Part shown: in pieces, positions 27,153-35,768 of the stretch | Layout of the letters: each line of letters opens with the position of its first letter | Numbering within the stretch: the first letter of the stretch is position 1 | From: Endobugula sp047636495 | GTDB taxonomy: Bacteria > Pseudomonadota > Gammaproteobacteria > Pseudomonadales > Cellvibrionaceae | Direction of reading: 5' to 3' | DNA: 64,000 nucleotides | NCBI GenBank assembly: GCA_047636495.1 | Contig: JBLILH010000014.1 | Location: 16,473 to 80,472 of the forward strand | Made by a program: the position numbers and the translations under genes | Notes under the pieces: generated by a model | Told to the model about the DNA's origin: nothing | Seen by the model: the letters and a program-made list of their open reading frames with translations, nothing else | Database searches by the model: none

Positions 27153-28093
27153 ATAAATATAGCTACCTAGCCATTGCTCTATTGTTGCCTTTGTTCGTCG
27201 TCGGCTACGAGTCCTTGTATCGCGTCGATGAAACAGAGCAGGTCATTATCACCCAGTTCGGTAAGCCAGTCGGTGACGTTGTTACCGACGCAGGTTTGAA
27301 AATGAAGGTGCCTTTTGTACAAAAAGTAAACCGAATTGAAAAACGCATTCTATTATGGGATGGCGATGCTAATGACATGCCAACAAAAGATAAACTCTAT
27401 ATTACGGTCGATACTTTTGGCCGATGGCGTATCAAGGATCCTCTCCAGTATTTTTTACGACTAAGAGATGAGCGCAGCGCCCAGTCAAGACTAGAAGATA
27501 TTCTTGGCAGTGAGACGCGTAATGCGGTCGCTAGGCACCAACTGATAGAAATCATTCGCACTACTAAAGGAAGAGCGCCTGAGGTTGATCCACATTTGAT
27601 CGCCGCTGACACGGGTAGACTTTTACCCATAAAACGAGGGCGCCATCAAATAGAAAAAGATATCCACTCAGCCGCATCAGGTAAACTATCGGAATTTGGT
27701 ATCGAATTATTAGATATCCGATTTAAGAGAATTAATTATAATGACAGTGTTAGACAAAAAATATATGCAAGAATGATTAGCGAACGCCAACAAATTGCCG
27801 AACGATTTCGCTCTGAGGGCGCGGGTGAAGCGGCAAAAATTATTGGTAGTAAAGAAAAAGAACTGCAACGCATAGAGTCTGAAGCCTATCAAAAAATTCA
27901 AACTATTCAAGGTGTTGCTGACGCAAAAGCAACAGGGATTTATACGTCGGCTTACAATCAATCAAAGGACTCGCAAGCATTGTACCAATTCGTTAAGACG
28001 CTAGAAACTTATCAGCGTATTATCGATGCGAATACCACGTTGGTGCTAACGACAGATAGTGATATTTATAGCTTGCTCAATGGTATCGATTAA
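27149..28093 (+). CDS. HflC-like SPFH/band-7 membrane protein
   Basis: A 314-residue partner of the HflK-like protein, translated from an ATGA overlap. It has an N-terminal membrane segment (YLAIALLLPLFVVGYESLYRV), the HflC-type TEQVIITQFGKPVGDVV and the SARARE-like helical region ISERQQIAERFRSEGAGEAAKIIG. A YQRIIDANTTLVLTTDSDIY end matches the HflC C-terminus. The pair forms a two-gene operon, and its isolation from hfq suggests a horizontally acquired or duplicated FtsH-modulator set. Confidence 0.85.
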   Translation: MNKYSYLAIALLLPLFVVGYESLYRVDETEQVIITQFGKPVGDVVTDAGLKMKVPFVQKVNRIEKRILLWDGDANDMPTKDKLYITVDTFGRWRIKDPLQYFLRLRDERSAQSRLEDILGSETRNAVARHQLIEIIRTTKGRAPEVDPHLIAADTGRLLPIKRGRHQIEKDIHSAASGKLSEFGIELLDIRFKRINYNDSVRQKIYARMISERQQIAERFRSEGAGEAAKIIGSKEKELQRIESEAYQKIQTIQGVADAKATGIYTSAYNQSKDSQALYQFVKTLETYQRIIDANTTLVLTTDSDIYSLLNGID

Positions 28094-28556
28094 GGGTGAT
28101 TGATTGTCATGTAAATAATTTTTTTCTTTAATCATCGCTGTTTTGCTAACTATTTTTTTGTGACGAGCTTAATCCGGCATCCAGTCACTTATTAAAATAC
28201 TGGGTTCTGGGTCAGAAATAACCATTGCCCCGAATGGCGAGACTAAATGATCATTTTCTCGTTGCTACAGTTAGTTTTTTCGTCACCATCATCAGATAAT
28301 TTTTACCGTAGATACTAAAAAATTAATCAGGCAGCAATGCTTTCTACTGTAACAATCAGTACTATATAATTTCAGGTTTATTGGCTAATAGATAGGTATT
28401 AACTGACTACCGACAGAATAAATCGTATCTTTACAGTCATCATGCTGCAAACCTGAATTCTCTACTGCAACTAATTCCTCAACGTTTGATCGATGCAACC
28501 TTACCCCACCCACACGTTTCAATTAAGGGCATCTCTAAAAGCTTACTTTCCCCGCG

Positions 28557-28595
28557 ATTCTTGCGTCGCCTAATGGCGCCTACTTTTGGTGGCTC
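28557..28595. repeat. Partial MITE-like core (copy E)
   Basis: The palindromic core GCGTCGCCTAATGGCGCC, followed by TACTTTTGGTG, matches the middle of the 187-188 bp elements. The terminal repeats are not recognisable here. It sits just upstream of the nhaA pseudogene, in a 28094-28680 gap that otherwise holds no gene. Confidence 0.45.
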
Positions 28596-28680
28596 CGTGC
28601 TCGAATCCTCATGTATACCCTATACACTGCGGTTCTGCTGTCAAGCGACACCGAGATCCACGTGGTGCCTTTTTGAACTC

Positions 28681-30123
28681 ATGAAAAAACCACTGTTTGC
28701 AGAGTTGCCCTTAAGGACATTAACCACGTCAGAACCCCGAATAGGAAATGATGAACGCAATCATGTGCCATTAGACCGGAGCTTCAAAAAAATATTGACT
28801 CCCTTTGATATTTTTCTCTGCAGTCAATCTTCGACCGCTATTGTTATGTTATTAGCGTCGCTGCTTGCTTTATTTCTAGCCAATTCACAGTACAGCAATC
28901 TGTATGAATCGATTAACCCATTATCTTTTTGAATTGCCTTGTAAGATTGGAGTGTGCATTACTCACTGCATCAACAGGTGAATGACCACTCAATGGTGTT
29001 GTTTATTTCGTGCTGGGCTTAGAGGTTAAGCATGAATGTCTAGTAGGTGACTTGAGCAGTATTCGCCATGCCAGCTTAGTGATCTGTATGACACTTGGAG
29101 GAATGTTAGTCCCTACAAGTATTTACTTATGGGTGATTAGCGCAGGCATCCTGTGGGCAGACCTTATTTTCACAGCCGCCTCTCGCGGTTGGGGCATTCC
29201 GATGGCAACGGATACCGCTTTTGCGCTAGCTATTCTTGCTTTACTAGGAAGTCGTGCGTCAAGAGTCACCGCTTTGGTGTTGTCTGCACTAGCAATTATT
29301 GATGATATTGGTGCGGTAGTGGTTATTGGTTTTTTTACACAGAACAGATCCATACGCAACCACTAGTGATTTTGACACTTGTCTTGCTGGCTCTATTTAC
29401 CGGTAATCTAGTGGGTGTTCGTATTCCCTTATTTTACGGTGTCGGCGGTGTACTGCTGTTATTCTCCATTCGGGTGTTCACGCAACGACAGCGGGTATTT
29501 TAGCGGCACTGTGTGCGCCGACAAAAGCCTATGCAGAAACGAGTTGGTTTGTGCGTAAAATGAGTCGATTGGTCAATCGGTTTGAAGAGATAGATCATCC
29601 TGATTGATCATTTTTGAAGAGCAAGACCAACATAAACTAGTCGAAGAGGCGCAACAGTTTGCGGTGAAAACGACGACCCCTGTACAGTATTGGGAGGCAT
29701 GGCGCGCGTGATAGTCCTAATAGTTTTTCCACTGTTTACTTTCCTTAATGCGGGTGTTGTAATATATTCCATCCCATATTATTGTACGCTCCCCAGTTAT
29801 GGTGGGCACTGGTTCTGGGTAAGGCGATGGGTGTCAAACTGTTTACCTGATTGGGAATTCGTCTGGGTATTCCACATCTTCCACCAAAGCTTAATTTTGC
29901 ACATATAATAGGGCTTAGTTTGCTAGCGAGTATCGGCTTTACTCTGTCGCTGTTTATTACCGCTCTGGCGTTTAAAGATCCCCCTTTATTAGCCCAGGCT
30001 TAAGTAGGTATTCTTGCGGGTTCATTAGTGGCGGGGATATGGGGTGCTATCATGTTTGTTACCCCTGATAAAATGAATAATCGACCATCGAAGATCATCG
30101 TTAATTCACTCGACTTTAAATGA
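28681..30123 (+). pseudogene. nhaA: Na+/H+ antiporter NhaA, inactivated by several frameshifts and stops
   Basis: NhaA-family segments follow one another in different frames. The first is SFKKILTPFDIFLCSQSSTAIV with LLASLLALFLANSQYSNLYE (to a stop near 28932). Then come VLGLEVKHECLVGDLSSIRHA, LGGMLVPTSIYL and GWGIPMATDTAFALAILALLGS to 29366. Next are VILTLVLLALFTGNLVGVRIP, TAGILAALCAPTKAYAE, VFPLFTFLNAGV, and finally SLFITALAFKDPPLLAQA followed by a TAA and further homology. The conserved double Asp (AIIDDIGAVVVI) is still visible. At least four lesions are present, so the gene is dead. The membrane antiporter would have extruded Na+. Confidence 0.88.
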
Positions 30124-30257
30124 ATCCTGAGTTCATACAGTATTCTCAACATTTGACAATAAGTCGCCTGTTGTTATTGCAAACAAACCACCTGGCGGCC
30201 TACATTCTTTGAATGCCGATCGCCAATATAGTCATGATTTCTTTAACGAGGTGAACC

Positions 30258-30491
30258 ATGGATACCAGTAATCATCACACCATGCAGTCTTTATTTGAGC
30301 AGCTAGGATTACCGGCTGAAAGTGAACAAATAAAAGAATTTATCAAGCTACACCCACTATTGCGCCATGAGCAGATAGAAAAGGCCTCTTTTTGGTCAGG
30401 TGGGCAGGCTGCGTTCATTAAAGAATCTATTAGCGATGACTCTGATTGGTCAGTATTGGTCGATCAATTAGATGCGCAGCTTCGCCGTTAA
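30258..30491 (+). CDS. DUF2789 family protein
   Basis: A 77-residue soluble protein matching DUF2789 throughout: MDTSNHHTMQSLFEQLGLP, HPLLRHEQIEKASFWSGGQ, and DWSVLVDQLDAQLRR. Function of the family is unknown. ACGAGGTGAACC precedes the ATG with a good spacer. It stands alone between the nhaA remnant and a MITE-like copy. Confidence 0.85.
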   Translation: MDTSNHHTMQSLFEQLGLPAESEQIKEFIKLHPLLRHEQIEKASFWSGGQAAFIKESISDDSDWSVLVDQLDAQLRR

Positions 30492-30976
30492 ATATTAGTG
30501 TCGAACAAGAGGTACCACGCAGATTTCAGTCGTCAGCGCGACATATAATATATCACTGCTGCCCCGTTAACTTTGGGTAATCAAAAAAATCGACCTAGGA
30601 CATGCACTCGATATTCTATTTGCGGTGTTTTTTAATAGTGGGTGTCCTCGGTGTCATCTTAGCTTTACGGAACTGGGTTTACGTATAGAAGCTTACTGCG
30701 CCGTTCACGACCACAACCGGAATTATTCCAGAAAAAAAATGTAACAATCAGTATCGACGAAATGATTCTATGACGGAAAAGTCAGCAAGTCACGGTTACC
30801 AATGCTTCAACATCATTAACGCCAATACAATGTCAATGACTGCCTGTTTTAGTCGATCACCATCAACAAGTGTTAACGAAACCTTATCTTTATCAAGTAG
30901 TACTAAAACGCCCCTACAGTCGTTATGACCGTAATGTTGACATGCACTTAAGTCGTAGAAGAAAGAAAGTAGTTCC

Positions 30977-31075
30977 CGAGGAGCTTATCGGACTTCTCAG
31001 GAATTGACTACGGCAACGAGAAATCGGGACATTCTCACCACCTCGCTACGACTCTCTTAATCCTACAGCCTCCTA
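30977..31075. mobile_element. MITE-like element, short copy C (about 99 bp)
   Basis: The right end CCTACAGCCTCCTAG matches the inverted terminal repeat of the 54.8-kb element. The left end GAGGAGCTTATCGGACTT is a degenerate copy. The middle retains CTACGGCAACGAGAAATCGGG and CACCTCGCTACGACTCTCT-type sequence shared with copies A and B. The central core is deleted. The rest of the 30492-31152 gap shows no gene. Confidence 0.5.
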
Positions 31076-31152
31076 GAGTCTCTTTCTTTTAGTTTGCTAC
31101 TTATGTGGGTGCCATATAGTGGTAGCCTTGATAGCATAAGGCGAAAAATAAC

Positions 31153-31183
31153 TTGACCATGCAAATGATAATCATTATCATTT
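31153..31183 (+). promoter_or_regulatory. Sigma-70 promoter overlapped by a perfect Fur box
   Basis: TTGACC at 31153-31158 and TATCAT at 31176-31181 are spaced 17 bp. A 21-bp perfect palindrome, AAATGATAAT-C-ATTATCATTT, at 31163-31183 covers the spacer and -10. It matches the Fur consensus GATAATGATAATCATTATC over most of its length. Binding should repress the fagA-like and fumC genes when iron is available. Confidence 0.8.
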
Positions 31184-31257
31184 TATCCTTAGTGTTTAGC
31201 ATAGCCTATTTAAGGGCAATGTTGGGTGACCGATAATGCCATCGAGATATTATGTAA

Positions 31258-31650
31258 ATGAATGTGTCTTTACTCAGCTATGACGCATTAATGAATCAGT
31301 TATCCAATAACCAAGCGGAGATTGCTGAATTCAGCACCTTGGAAAAAATAGTCCGCCAGGGGCACCAACCGGATTCCCCTAAATTGCTGACACGTTATTT
31401 AGACATAGGGTGCAACTATGCTGTGCATAAACCTACATCTTTACAAATAAAAATTTTCAACTCTATTTTAGATACTTTGCTAGACACGGTTTGTGATCAC
31501 TGTATTGCTCTGCAGTGGCGTCAGTTATGTTTAAATAACTGTTATCGTCCGTTATCAACATTAGAAACGCTGATTACTAACGATCAAGAAAAACATCTCT
31601 TAAAACAGCAGTATTATAAATTACGCACACTCAGTCATTATTTTCATTAG
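31258..31650 (+). CDS. FagA-like protein of the Fur-controlled fumC operon
   Basis: A 130-residue, Cys- and Leu-rich, soluble protein directly downstream of a Fur-boxed promoter and 99 bp before fumC. In Pseudomonas aeruginosa the iron-regulated operon fagA-fumC-orfX-sodA starts with a small protein of this size and position, and FagA's role is not known. Sequence shows several conserved-looking Trp/Cys positions (CIALQWRQLCLNNCYRPLS). I assign it from context and length, not from certain sequence identity. Confidence 0.6.
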   Translation: MNVSLLSYDALMNQLSNNQAEIAEFSTLEKIVRQGHQPDSPKLLTRYLDIGCNYAVHKPTSLQIKIFNSILDTLLDTVCDHCIALQWRQLCLNNCYRPLSTLETLITNDQEKHLLKQQYYKLRTLSHYFH

Positions 31651-31749
31651 TGATTAAGCTATTTTTCACGGTCATATGTCATCACTATATGCCATGACTA
31701 TTTTTTAAATAAATAAATAAATAACCAATAACCAATAATAGAGAGAACC

Positions 31750-33129
31750 ATGTCGAAGATAAGAATTGAAAAAGACAGTATGGGCGAGGTGAATGTACCT
31801 AATGAAGCGCTCTATGGCGCGCAAACTCAGCGAGCGGTTAATAACTTCTCTATTAGCGGACAGAAAATGCCCCCGTTATTTATCAGTGCGTTAATCACCT
31901 TAAAACTGGCGGCAGCTCAAGCAAATGAAACGCTAGAATGCCTGTCGACGGCTAAAGCCAGTGCGATAGTGCATGCCTGTCAGACCCTATTAGGGAGTGA
32001 TGACGTTATGGATCATTTTCCTGTGGATGTATTTCAAACCGGCTCGGGCACGAGTTCAAATATGAATGCCAACGAAGTGATTGCGCGATTAGCCACACAA
32101 CAGTCGGGTATGACTATCGATCCAAATGATGATGTTAATTTTGGTCAAAGCAGCAACGATGTAATACCTAGTACGATACATATTAGCGCTGCGCTGGCAT
32201 TGGACAATGCTCTTCTGCCTGCCTTAGATCATCTGCTTACTACCTTAAAAGAAAAAGCGGGTACGCTAAGTCATTATTGTAAAACAGGACGTACACATTT
32301 GATGGACGCCATGCCAGTGCGATTCGATCAAACAGTAATGGCTTGGCATGACCAAATAGACAAAAACAAACAGAACCTGCGTAAGTTACAGCCTAACATT
32401 CAAGCTTTGGCTCAGGGTGGCACTGCGGTGGGAACAGGCATTAATGCCCATCCTGAGTTTGCCGCCACCTTTATCGCAATACTCAGTGACATTACGCAAC
32501 TAAAATTTACTTCCGCAGATAACTTTTTTGCCGCTATAGGCTCACAAGACACGGCGGTTGCATTATCGGGTCAGCTAAAAACCACTGCCGTCTCTATGAT
32601 GAAAATCGCTAATGATTTACGCTGGATGAATTCTGGCCCCTTAGCGGGTTTAGGTGAAATAGCATTAGAGGCTTTACAACCTGGCTCTTCTATTATGCCC
32701 GGAAAGGTTAATCCAGTGATACCCGAAGCAGCGGCCATGGTGTCGGCTCAGGTGATTGGTAATGATGCCGCTATTACTATTGGGGGTCAGTCGGGCAACT
32801 TTGAGTTAAATGTAATGTTGCCGATGATCGCTAATAATTTATTACAGAGTATTACCCTATTAGCGCATACAGCGACTGCATTAGCCGATAAAGCGATTGC
32901 GAGCTTTATTGTCAACGAAGATAATATTACTGCTGCACTGTATAAAAACCCTATTTTGGTGACGGCACTTAATCCAGTCATTGGTTATGCCAAAGCAGCA
33001 GAAATCGCTAAAAAAGCCTATGCAGAGAAGCGCTCTGTGGTGGATGTTGCAGCAGAGCTTAGCGGCCTATCTCGTGAAGAGTTAACCGTGCTGCTGGACC
33101 CTAATAAGCTAACGTCTGGCGGAATATAA
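31750..33129 (+). CDS. fumC: Class II fumarate hydratase
   Basis: Iron-free fumarase, converting fumarate to malate in the TCA cycle. The 459-residue protein has the lyase signature GSSIMPGKVNPV, as well as GSGTSSNMNANEVIA, the active-site region GRTHLMDAMPVRF (class II enzymes usually have Gln at the second position of this loop; here it is Met) and SSNDVIPSTIHISAA. Fur control through the upstream promoter would raise this iron-independent enzyme under iron limitation. No sodA follows, unlike Pseudomonas. Confidence 0.95.
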   Translation: MSKIRIEKDSMGEVNVPNEALYGAQTQRAVNNFSISGQKMPPLFISALITLKLAAAQANETLECLSTAKASAIVHACQTLLGSDDVMDHFPVDVFQTGSGTSSNMNANEVIARLATQQSGMTIDPNDDVNFGQSSNDVIPSTIHISAALALDNALLPALDHLLTTLKEKAGTLSHYCKTGRTHLMDAMPVRFDQTVMAWHDQIDKNKQNLRKLQPNIQALAQGGTAVGTGINAHPEFAATFIAILSDITQLKFTSADNFFAAIGSQDTAVALSGQLKTTAVSMMKIANDLRWMNSGPLAGLGEIALEALQPGSSIMPGKVNPVIPEAAAMVSAQVIGNDAAITIGGQSGNFELNVMLPMIANNLLQSITLLAHTATALADKAIASFIVNEDNITAALYKNPILVTALNPVIGYAKAAEIAKKAYAEKRSVVDVAAELSGLSREELTVLLDPNKLTSGGI

Positions 33130-33197
33130 AATACATTAAGGATATGTGATGATAATGAAATATATTTTGTAACTACTTAGCTCACAGCCAAAATCGC

Positions 33198-33260
33198 GCT
33201 GAACTGCGTTAAAAAATAATTGTTTACACTTGTAAACTCACATTTTTCGCCTTGCTCAGC
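33198..33260. repeat. 63-bp imperfect hairpin repeat
   Basis: Starts GCTGAACTGCG and ends CGCCTTGCTCAGC, with GTTTACACTTGTAAAC as a palindromic centre (33222-33237). The arms match imperfectly along about 31 nt. It looks like a REP/MITE-type hairpin and sits between fumC and the cupredoxin remnant, possibly within the latter's upstream region. Confidence 0.5.
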
Positions 33261-33294
33261 ACAATGTTGACTGCAATCTGAGCAGTTACGAACA

Positions 33295-33723
33295 GTGCTG
33301 AGTAGTTACTATATTTTTTACACATGCATCGTCGCTATGACAGCGGTTTTGTATGTTGGGCCTGCATATTCTGCAGCGTACGAAATCAAAATGCTCAATA
33401 GCGGCGCAGAAGGAAAAATAATTTTTGATCCGTCGGTATTAAAAGTAAAGCTAGGGGATACCGTCATTTTTTTACCTAGCGATCCCCTGCACGACTCCAT
33501 TTCTATTCATTCGCCAAAAGATGCAAACACTTGGCACGGGAAAAGAGATCAAAAGGTGAGCCTGACTATTAACAAAGAAGGCGTCTATATTTATACCGAA
33601 AAATTACTAATTTCTCTCCATTTTCATAGCGGTGAACCAATAAAACTCGTCACCGCAGCGGTTAACGATAACAATACTAAATACGCTATCACGATCATCG
33701 CGCCTGAAGAAAAGTGTGTATAA
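33295..33723 (+). pseudogene. Cupredoxin (pseudoazurin-like) gene, probably truncated
   Basis: The N-terminal part looks like a periplasmic cupredoxin: a signal-peptide-like stretch ending PAYSA, then YEIKMLNSGAEGKIIFDPSVLKVKLGDTVIFLPSDPLHDS, which carries the N-terminal Cu-ligand His region. It continues to INKEGVYIYTEK. Where pseudoazurins have the C-x-x-H-x-x-x-x-M copper loop, this frame reads LLISLHFHSG and then runs antisense to the small gene at 33624-33806. I infer that the 3' end was lost, leaving a protein without a copper site. The start (GTG 33295 or ATG 33337) is uncertain, as the hairpin repeat sits just upstream. Confidence 0.5.
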
Positions 33724-33806
33724 ATGATGTCGCCATGACCAGAATGTGCATGTGCATGTGTCACGCTAGCGATACTGAATAGTATGAAAAACAGTAGGCT
33801 TCTCAA
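33624..33806 (-). CDS. Small His-rich membrane protein, 60 aa
   Basis: A TTG at 33806 preceded by GGAG with a 7-nt spacer opens a 60-residue ORF. It has a signal-like hydrophobic start, a His-rich stretch THAHAHSGHGD, and a C-terminal membrane helix (GAMIVIAYLVLLSLTAAVTSFI). A metal-related role is inferred from the His cluster and its place after a Fur-boxed gene, in the same orientation (19 bp gap). It overlaps the 3' part of the cupredoxin frame on the other strand. Confidence 0.5.
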   Translation of the reverse strand: MRSLLFFILFSIASVTHAHAHSGHGDIIYTHFSSGAMIVIAYLVLLSLTAAVTSFIGSPL

Positions 33807-33825
33807 GTGGTATCTCCGTTCTTAT

Positions 33826-34296
33826 TTAATGTAATGTAAGTGTCGGGGGAAGCGTGTAAAGACGCCCTATATGATCATCTATTATTTCGATATGAACGAT
33901 CACTGTTGGCGGTAGAGTTTTATTGTCGTATGGCGCAAGTTGTTGTATAAACGTTTTCCATTCTCTAATGAGATATCGCATGCCATTATTCACCGCCTTT
34001 ATTTGAGAATGGTTTTTCTCAGCGGTTGCTATCGTTACTTTTATAAAAGCGATGGCGTGTTCAAATGAACTGACTGCCGCCATATAGTTTTCTATGGCAA
34101 TATAAGCATCAATCATATTGAAATAGCTGACCAAGATAGTAGTGACTGCTTTATTGGGATCTTCACCATCAAAATTTTTCTCAAATTCCATTTCAGAAAT
34201 TGATAAGGCAAATCGGTTAAATGTAATTGCCTCAGAGTAGGCTTTTTCCGAATACGCTTGTTGCCCACGTATTATAATATTTTCCCAACGCTTCAT
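33826..34296 (-). CDS. OrfX-like hypothetical protein with Fur box upstream
   Basis: A 156-residue helical, TPR-like protein (IIIRGQQAYSEKAYSEAITF, then YFNMIDAYIAIENYMAAVSSF). Its size, repeat-like helices and position near fumC resemble the orfX-type gene between fumC and sodA in Pseudomonas. Here it has its own Fur box at 34337-34355, 41 bp upstream, and is transcribed opposite to fumC. I keep the function unknown. Confidence 0.65.
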   Translation of the reverse strand: MKRWENIIIRGQQAYSEKAYSEAITFNRFALSISEMEFEKNFDGEDPNKAVTTILVSYFNMIDAYIAIENYMAAVSSFEHAIAFIKVTIATAEKNHSQIKAVNNGMRYLIREWKTFIQQLAPYDNKTLPPTVIVHIEIIDDHIGRLYTLPPTLTLH

Positions 34297-34336
34297 AGCT
34301 TACTTCCCAGTTAAATTCTCACTCCCACAATACTGT

Positions 34337-34355
34337 AAATGATAATCATTATCAA
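34337..34355 (-). promoter_or_regulatory. Fur box upstream of the orfX-like gene
   Basis: AAATGATAATCATTATCAA matches the Fur consensus, with the same GATAATCATTATC core as the box at 31163. It lies 41-59 bp upstream of the minus-strand start at 34296. Confidence 0.75.
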
Positions 34356-34555
34356 CCAGAGGGTTTGCTTTTCTTCTTCTCTGACAATAGAAGAGGTTAT
34401 TGCACACGGAATTAAGCCATCATTAACGCGTGATCAATCATAGGAATTGCCTTCTTAGAGGCTATGAGATAGCTAATCTCGAGGATTTCAGTCACCAGTG
34501 CGACACTCCGTTAATATGCCGCTATACAATCAGCAAGCTTTATTAGCATCAGGCT

Positions 34556-35578
34556 CTATTTGTGGTTATTCATCAGCTCGTCCATTTTATCCATTAGCGT
34601 TATTGCTGCATTATCGGTAAATTGCTGGCCTTCCTCGATATATTCCCAGACAGTGGCATCGCTTTTCCAGCCACCTTGCTTTTTAATCAGCTCAAAACTC
34701 ACTTTTTCGCGTGCAGCAGAGGTGGATAGGCCTCGGCGAAAGCTGTGACTGCTGAGTTCCGGAATAAAATCAAAACCACTTTCAAGGGCCAGGGTTTTAA
34801 GTATGTCATTGATAGAGCTTGGGTTGAGCGCATGACTGCTCACCTGATCCCAGCGGTTGATTGATCTGAAAATAGCACCCGAACCATCACCGTTACACGC
34901 TACCCAGGCTTTTAAGGCCTGAACAGGGCAGCTAGACCTTTTCCCGTAAGGGATAGCTCGAACAATACCTGCTGCGGCTTGATCCGTTTTAGATTGCGGT
35001 AGTGTTATGGCCACTCCCTCTGGCTCCCATGTAATATCGGTATGCATAATCGCCACTAATTCACTACGCCTAAACGCACCGAAAAAGGCAACCAGTAACA
35101 ATGCTATGTCGCGCTGTTTCTTTTTAGATTTAGGCTTCGCATAAAGCGTGCGCAGTAGCACAGCAATATGCTCTACGCGTAAAGCCTTGGCTTTCTTCTT
35201 AGGCTTGCCATGAACCCGACGTATACCCTCCATGGTTTTCCTTACCGTTTGGGATTGAGTAGGATCAGTAAACTGTTGTGTGAGATGCCATTGTCTAATG
35301 GCGGAAAGATGAAGAGAAAGGCTTCTTGGATTGACGGTTGTCGCTTTGCTCATTAAATAACGAATAACGGTGTCGTCGCTACAGGGTAATTTAGCCCCCC
35401 ATTTTTGAACCTGCCTGATAGCAGATTGGTAGGTTTTGCGCGTGTTGTCAGACGTTGCGGCGGCAATATAGTGATTGTGGGAGTAGGGCGCAAGCGGGTG
35501 TTTATCCTCACCTACAATACTCTGGCTGTCTTCGCTTAACTGTGTTGTAAGTGTTTCGGGCTTCTCACTGCCTACCAT
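34556..35578 (-). CDS. Tyrosine recombinase / site-specific integrase
   Basis: A 340-residue integrase with an N-terminal SAM-like DNA-binding domain (HYIAAATSDNTRKTYQSAIRQV) and a complete catalytic set. Arg is in FFGAFRRSELVAI, His-x-x-Arg in HSFRRGLSTSA, Trp in GGWKSDATVWEYIE, and the nucleophile Tyr lies in the same segment. It is divergent from the KfrA-like gene across a 190-bp region with inverted repeats, and it bounds the left side of the 34.5-46.7 kb block. It could move that block or be a resident recombinase. Confidence 0.85.
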   Translation of the reverse strand: MVGSEKPETLTTQLSEDSQSIVGEDKHPLAPYSHNHYIAAATSDNTRKTYQSAIRQVQKWGAKLPCSDDTVIRYLMSKATTVNPRSLSLHLSAIRQWHLTQQFTDPTQSQTVRKTMEGIRRVHGKPKKKAKALRVEHIAVLLRTLYAKPKSKKKQRDIALLLVAFFGAFRRSELVAIMHTDITWEPEGVAITLPQSKTDQAAAGIVRAIPYGKRSSCPVQALKAWVACNGDGSGAIFRSINRWDQVSSHALNPSSINDILKTLALESGFDFIPELSSHSFRRGLSTSAAREKVSFELIKKQGGWKSDATVWEYIEEGQQFTDNAAITLMDKMDELMNNHK

Positions 35579-35640
35579 AGTCTTTGTCTCTCTAGAATCG
35601 CTATTCTTTTCGCATTACATATCAAGTTATTCTACATTAT

Positions 35641-35740
35641 TTTATAACCTGCGATAACATTGATTATAGCGGGTTATAAAGTGTCATTTTAGCACTATCT
35701 AAAATCCATATAATTATGTAATATTACGTAATACATATTA
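35641..35740. promoter_or_regulatory. Inverted repeats between integrase and KfrA-like gene
   Basis: A 40-bp near-palindrome at 35641-35680 has outer arms TTTATAACC/GGTTATAAA. A cluster of short palindromes follows: GTAATATTAC at 35718 and ATTACGTAAT at 35723, with another ATTACG near 35737. KfrA-type proteins bind such sites in their own promoters, so an operator cluster is likely. Confidence 0.5.
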
Positions 35741-35768
35741 CGTTTCGATATTGACAGAGTAGGAAATT

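Noticed and set aside
33198..33260. Hairpin repeat as a fumC terminator
   Set aside because: Stem arms are long but imperfect and AT-rich, with no T-run after the stem on the plus strand; better described as a repeat.
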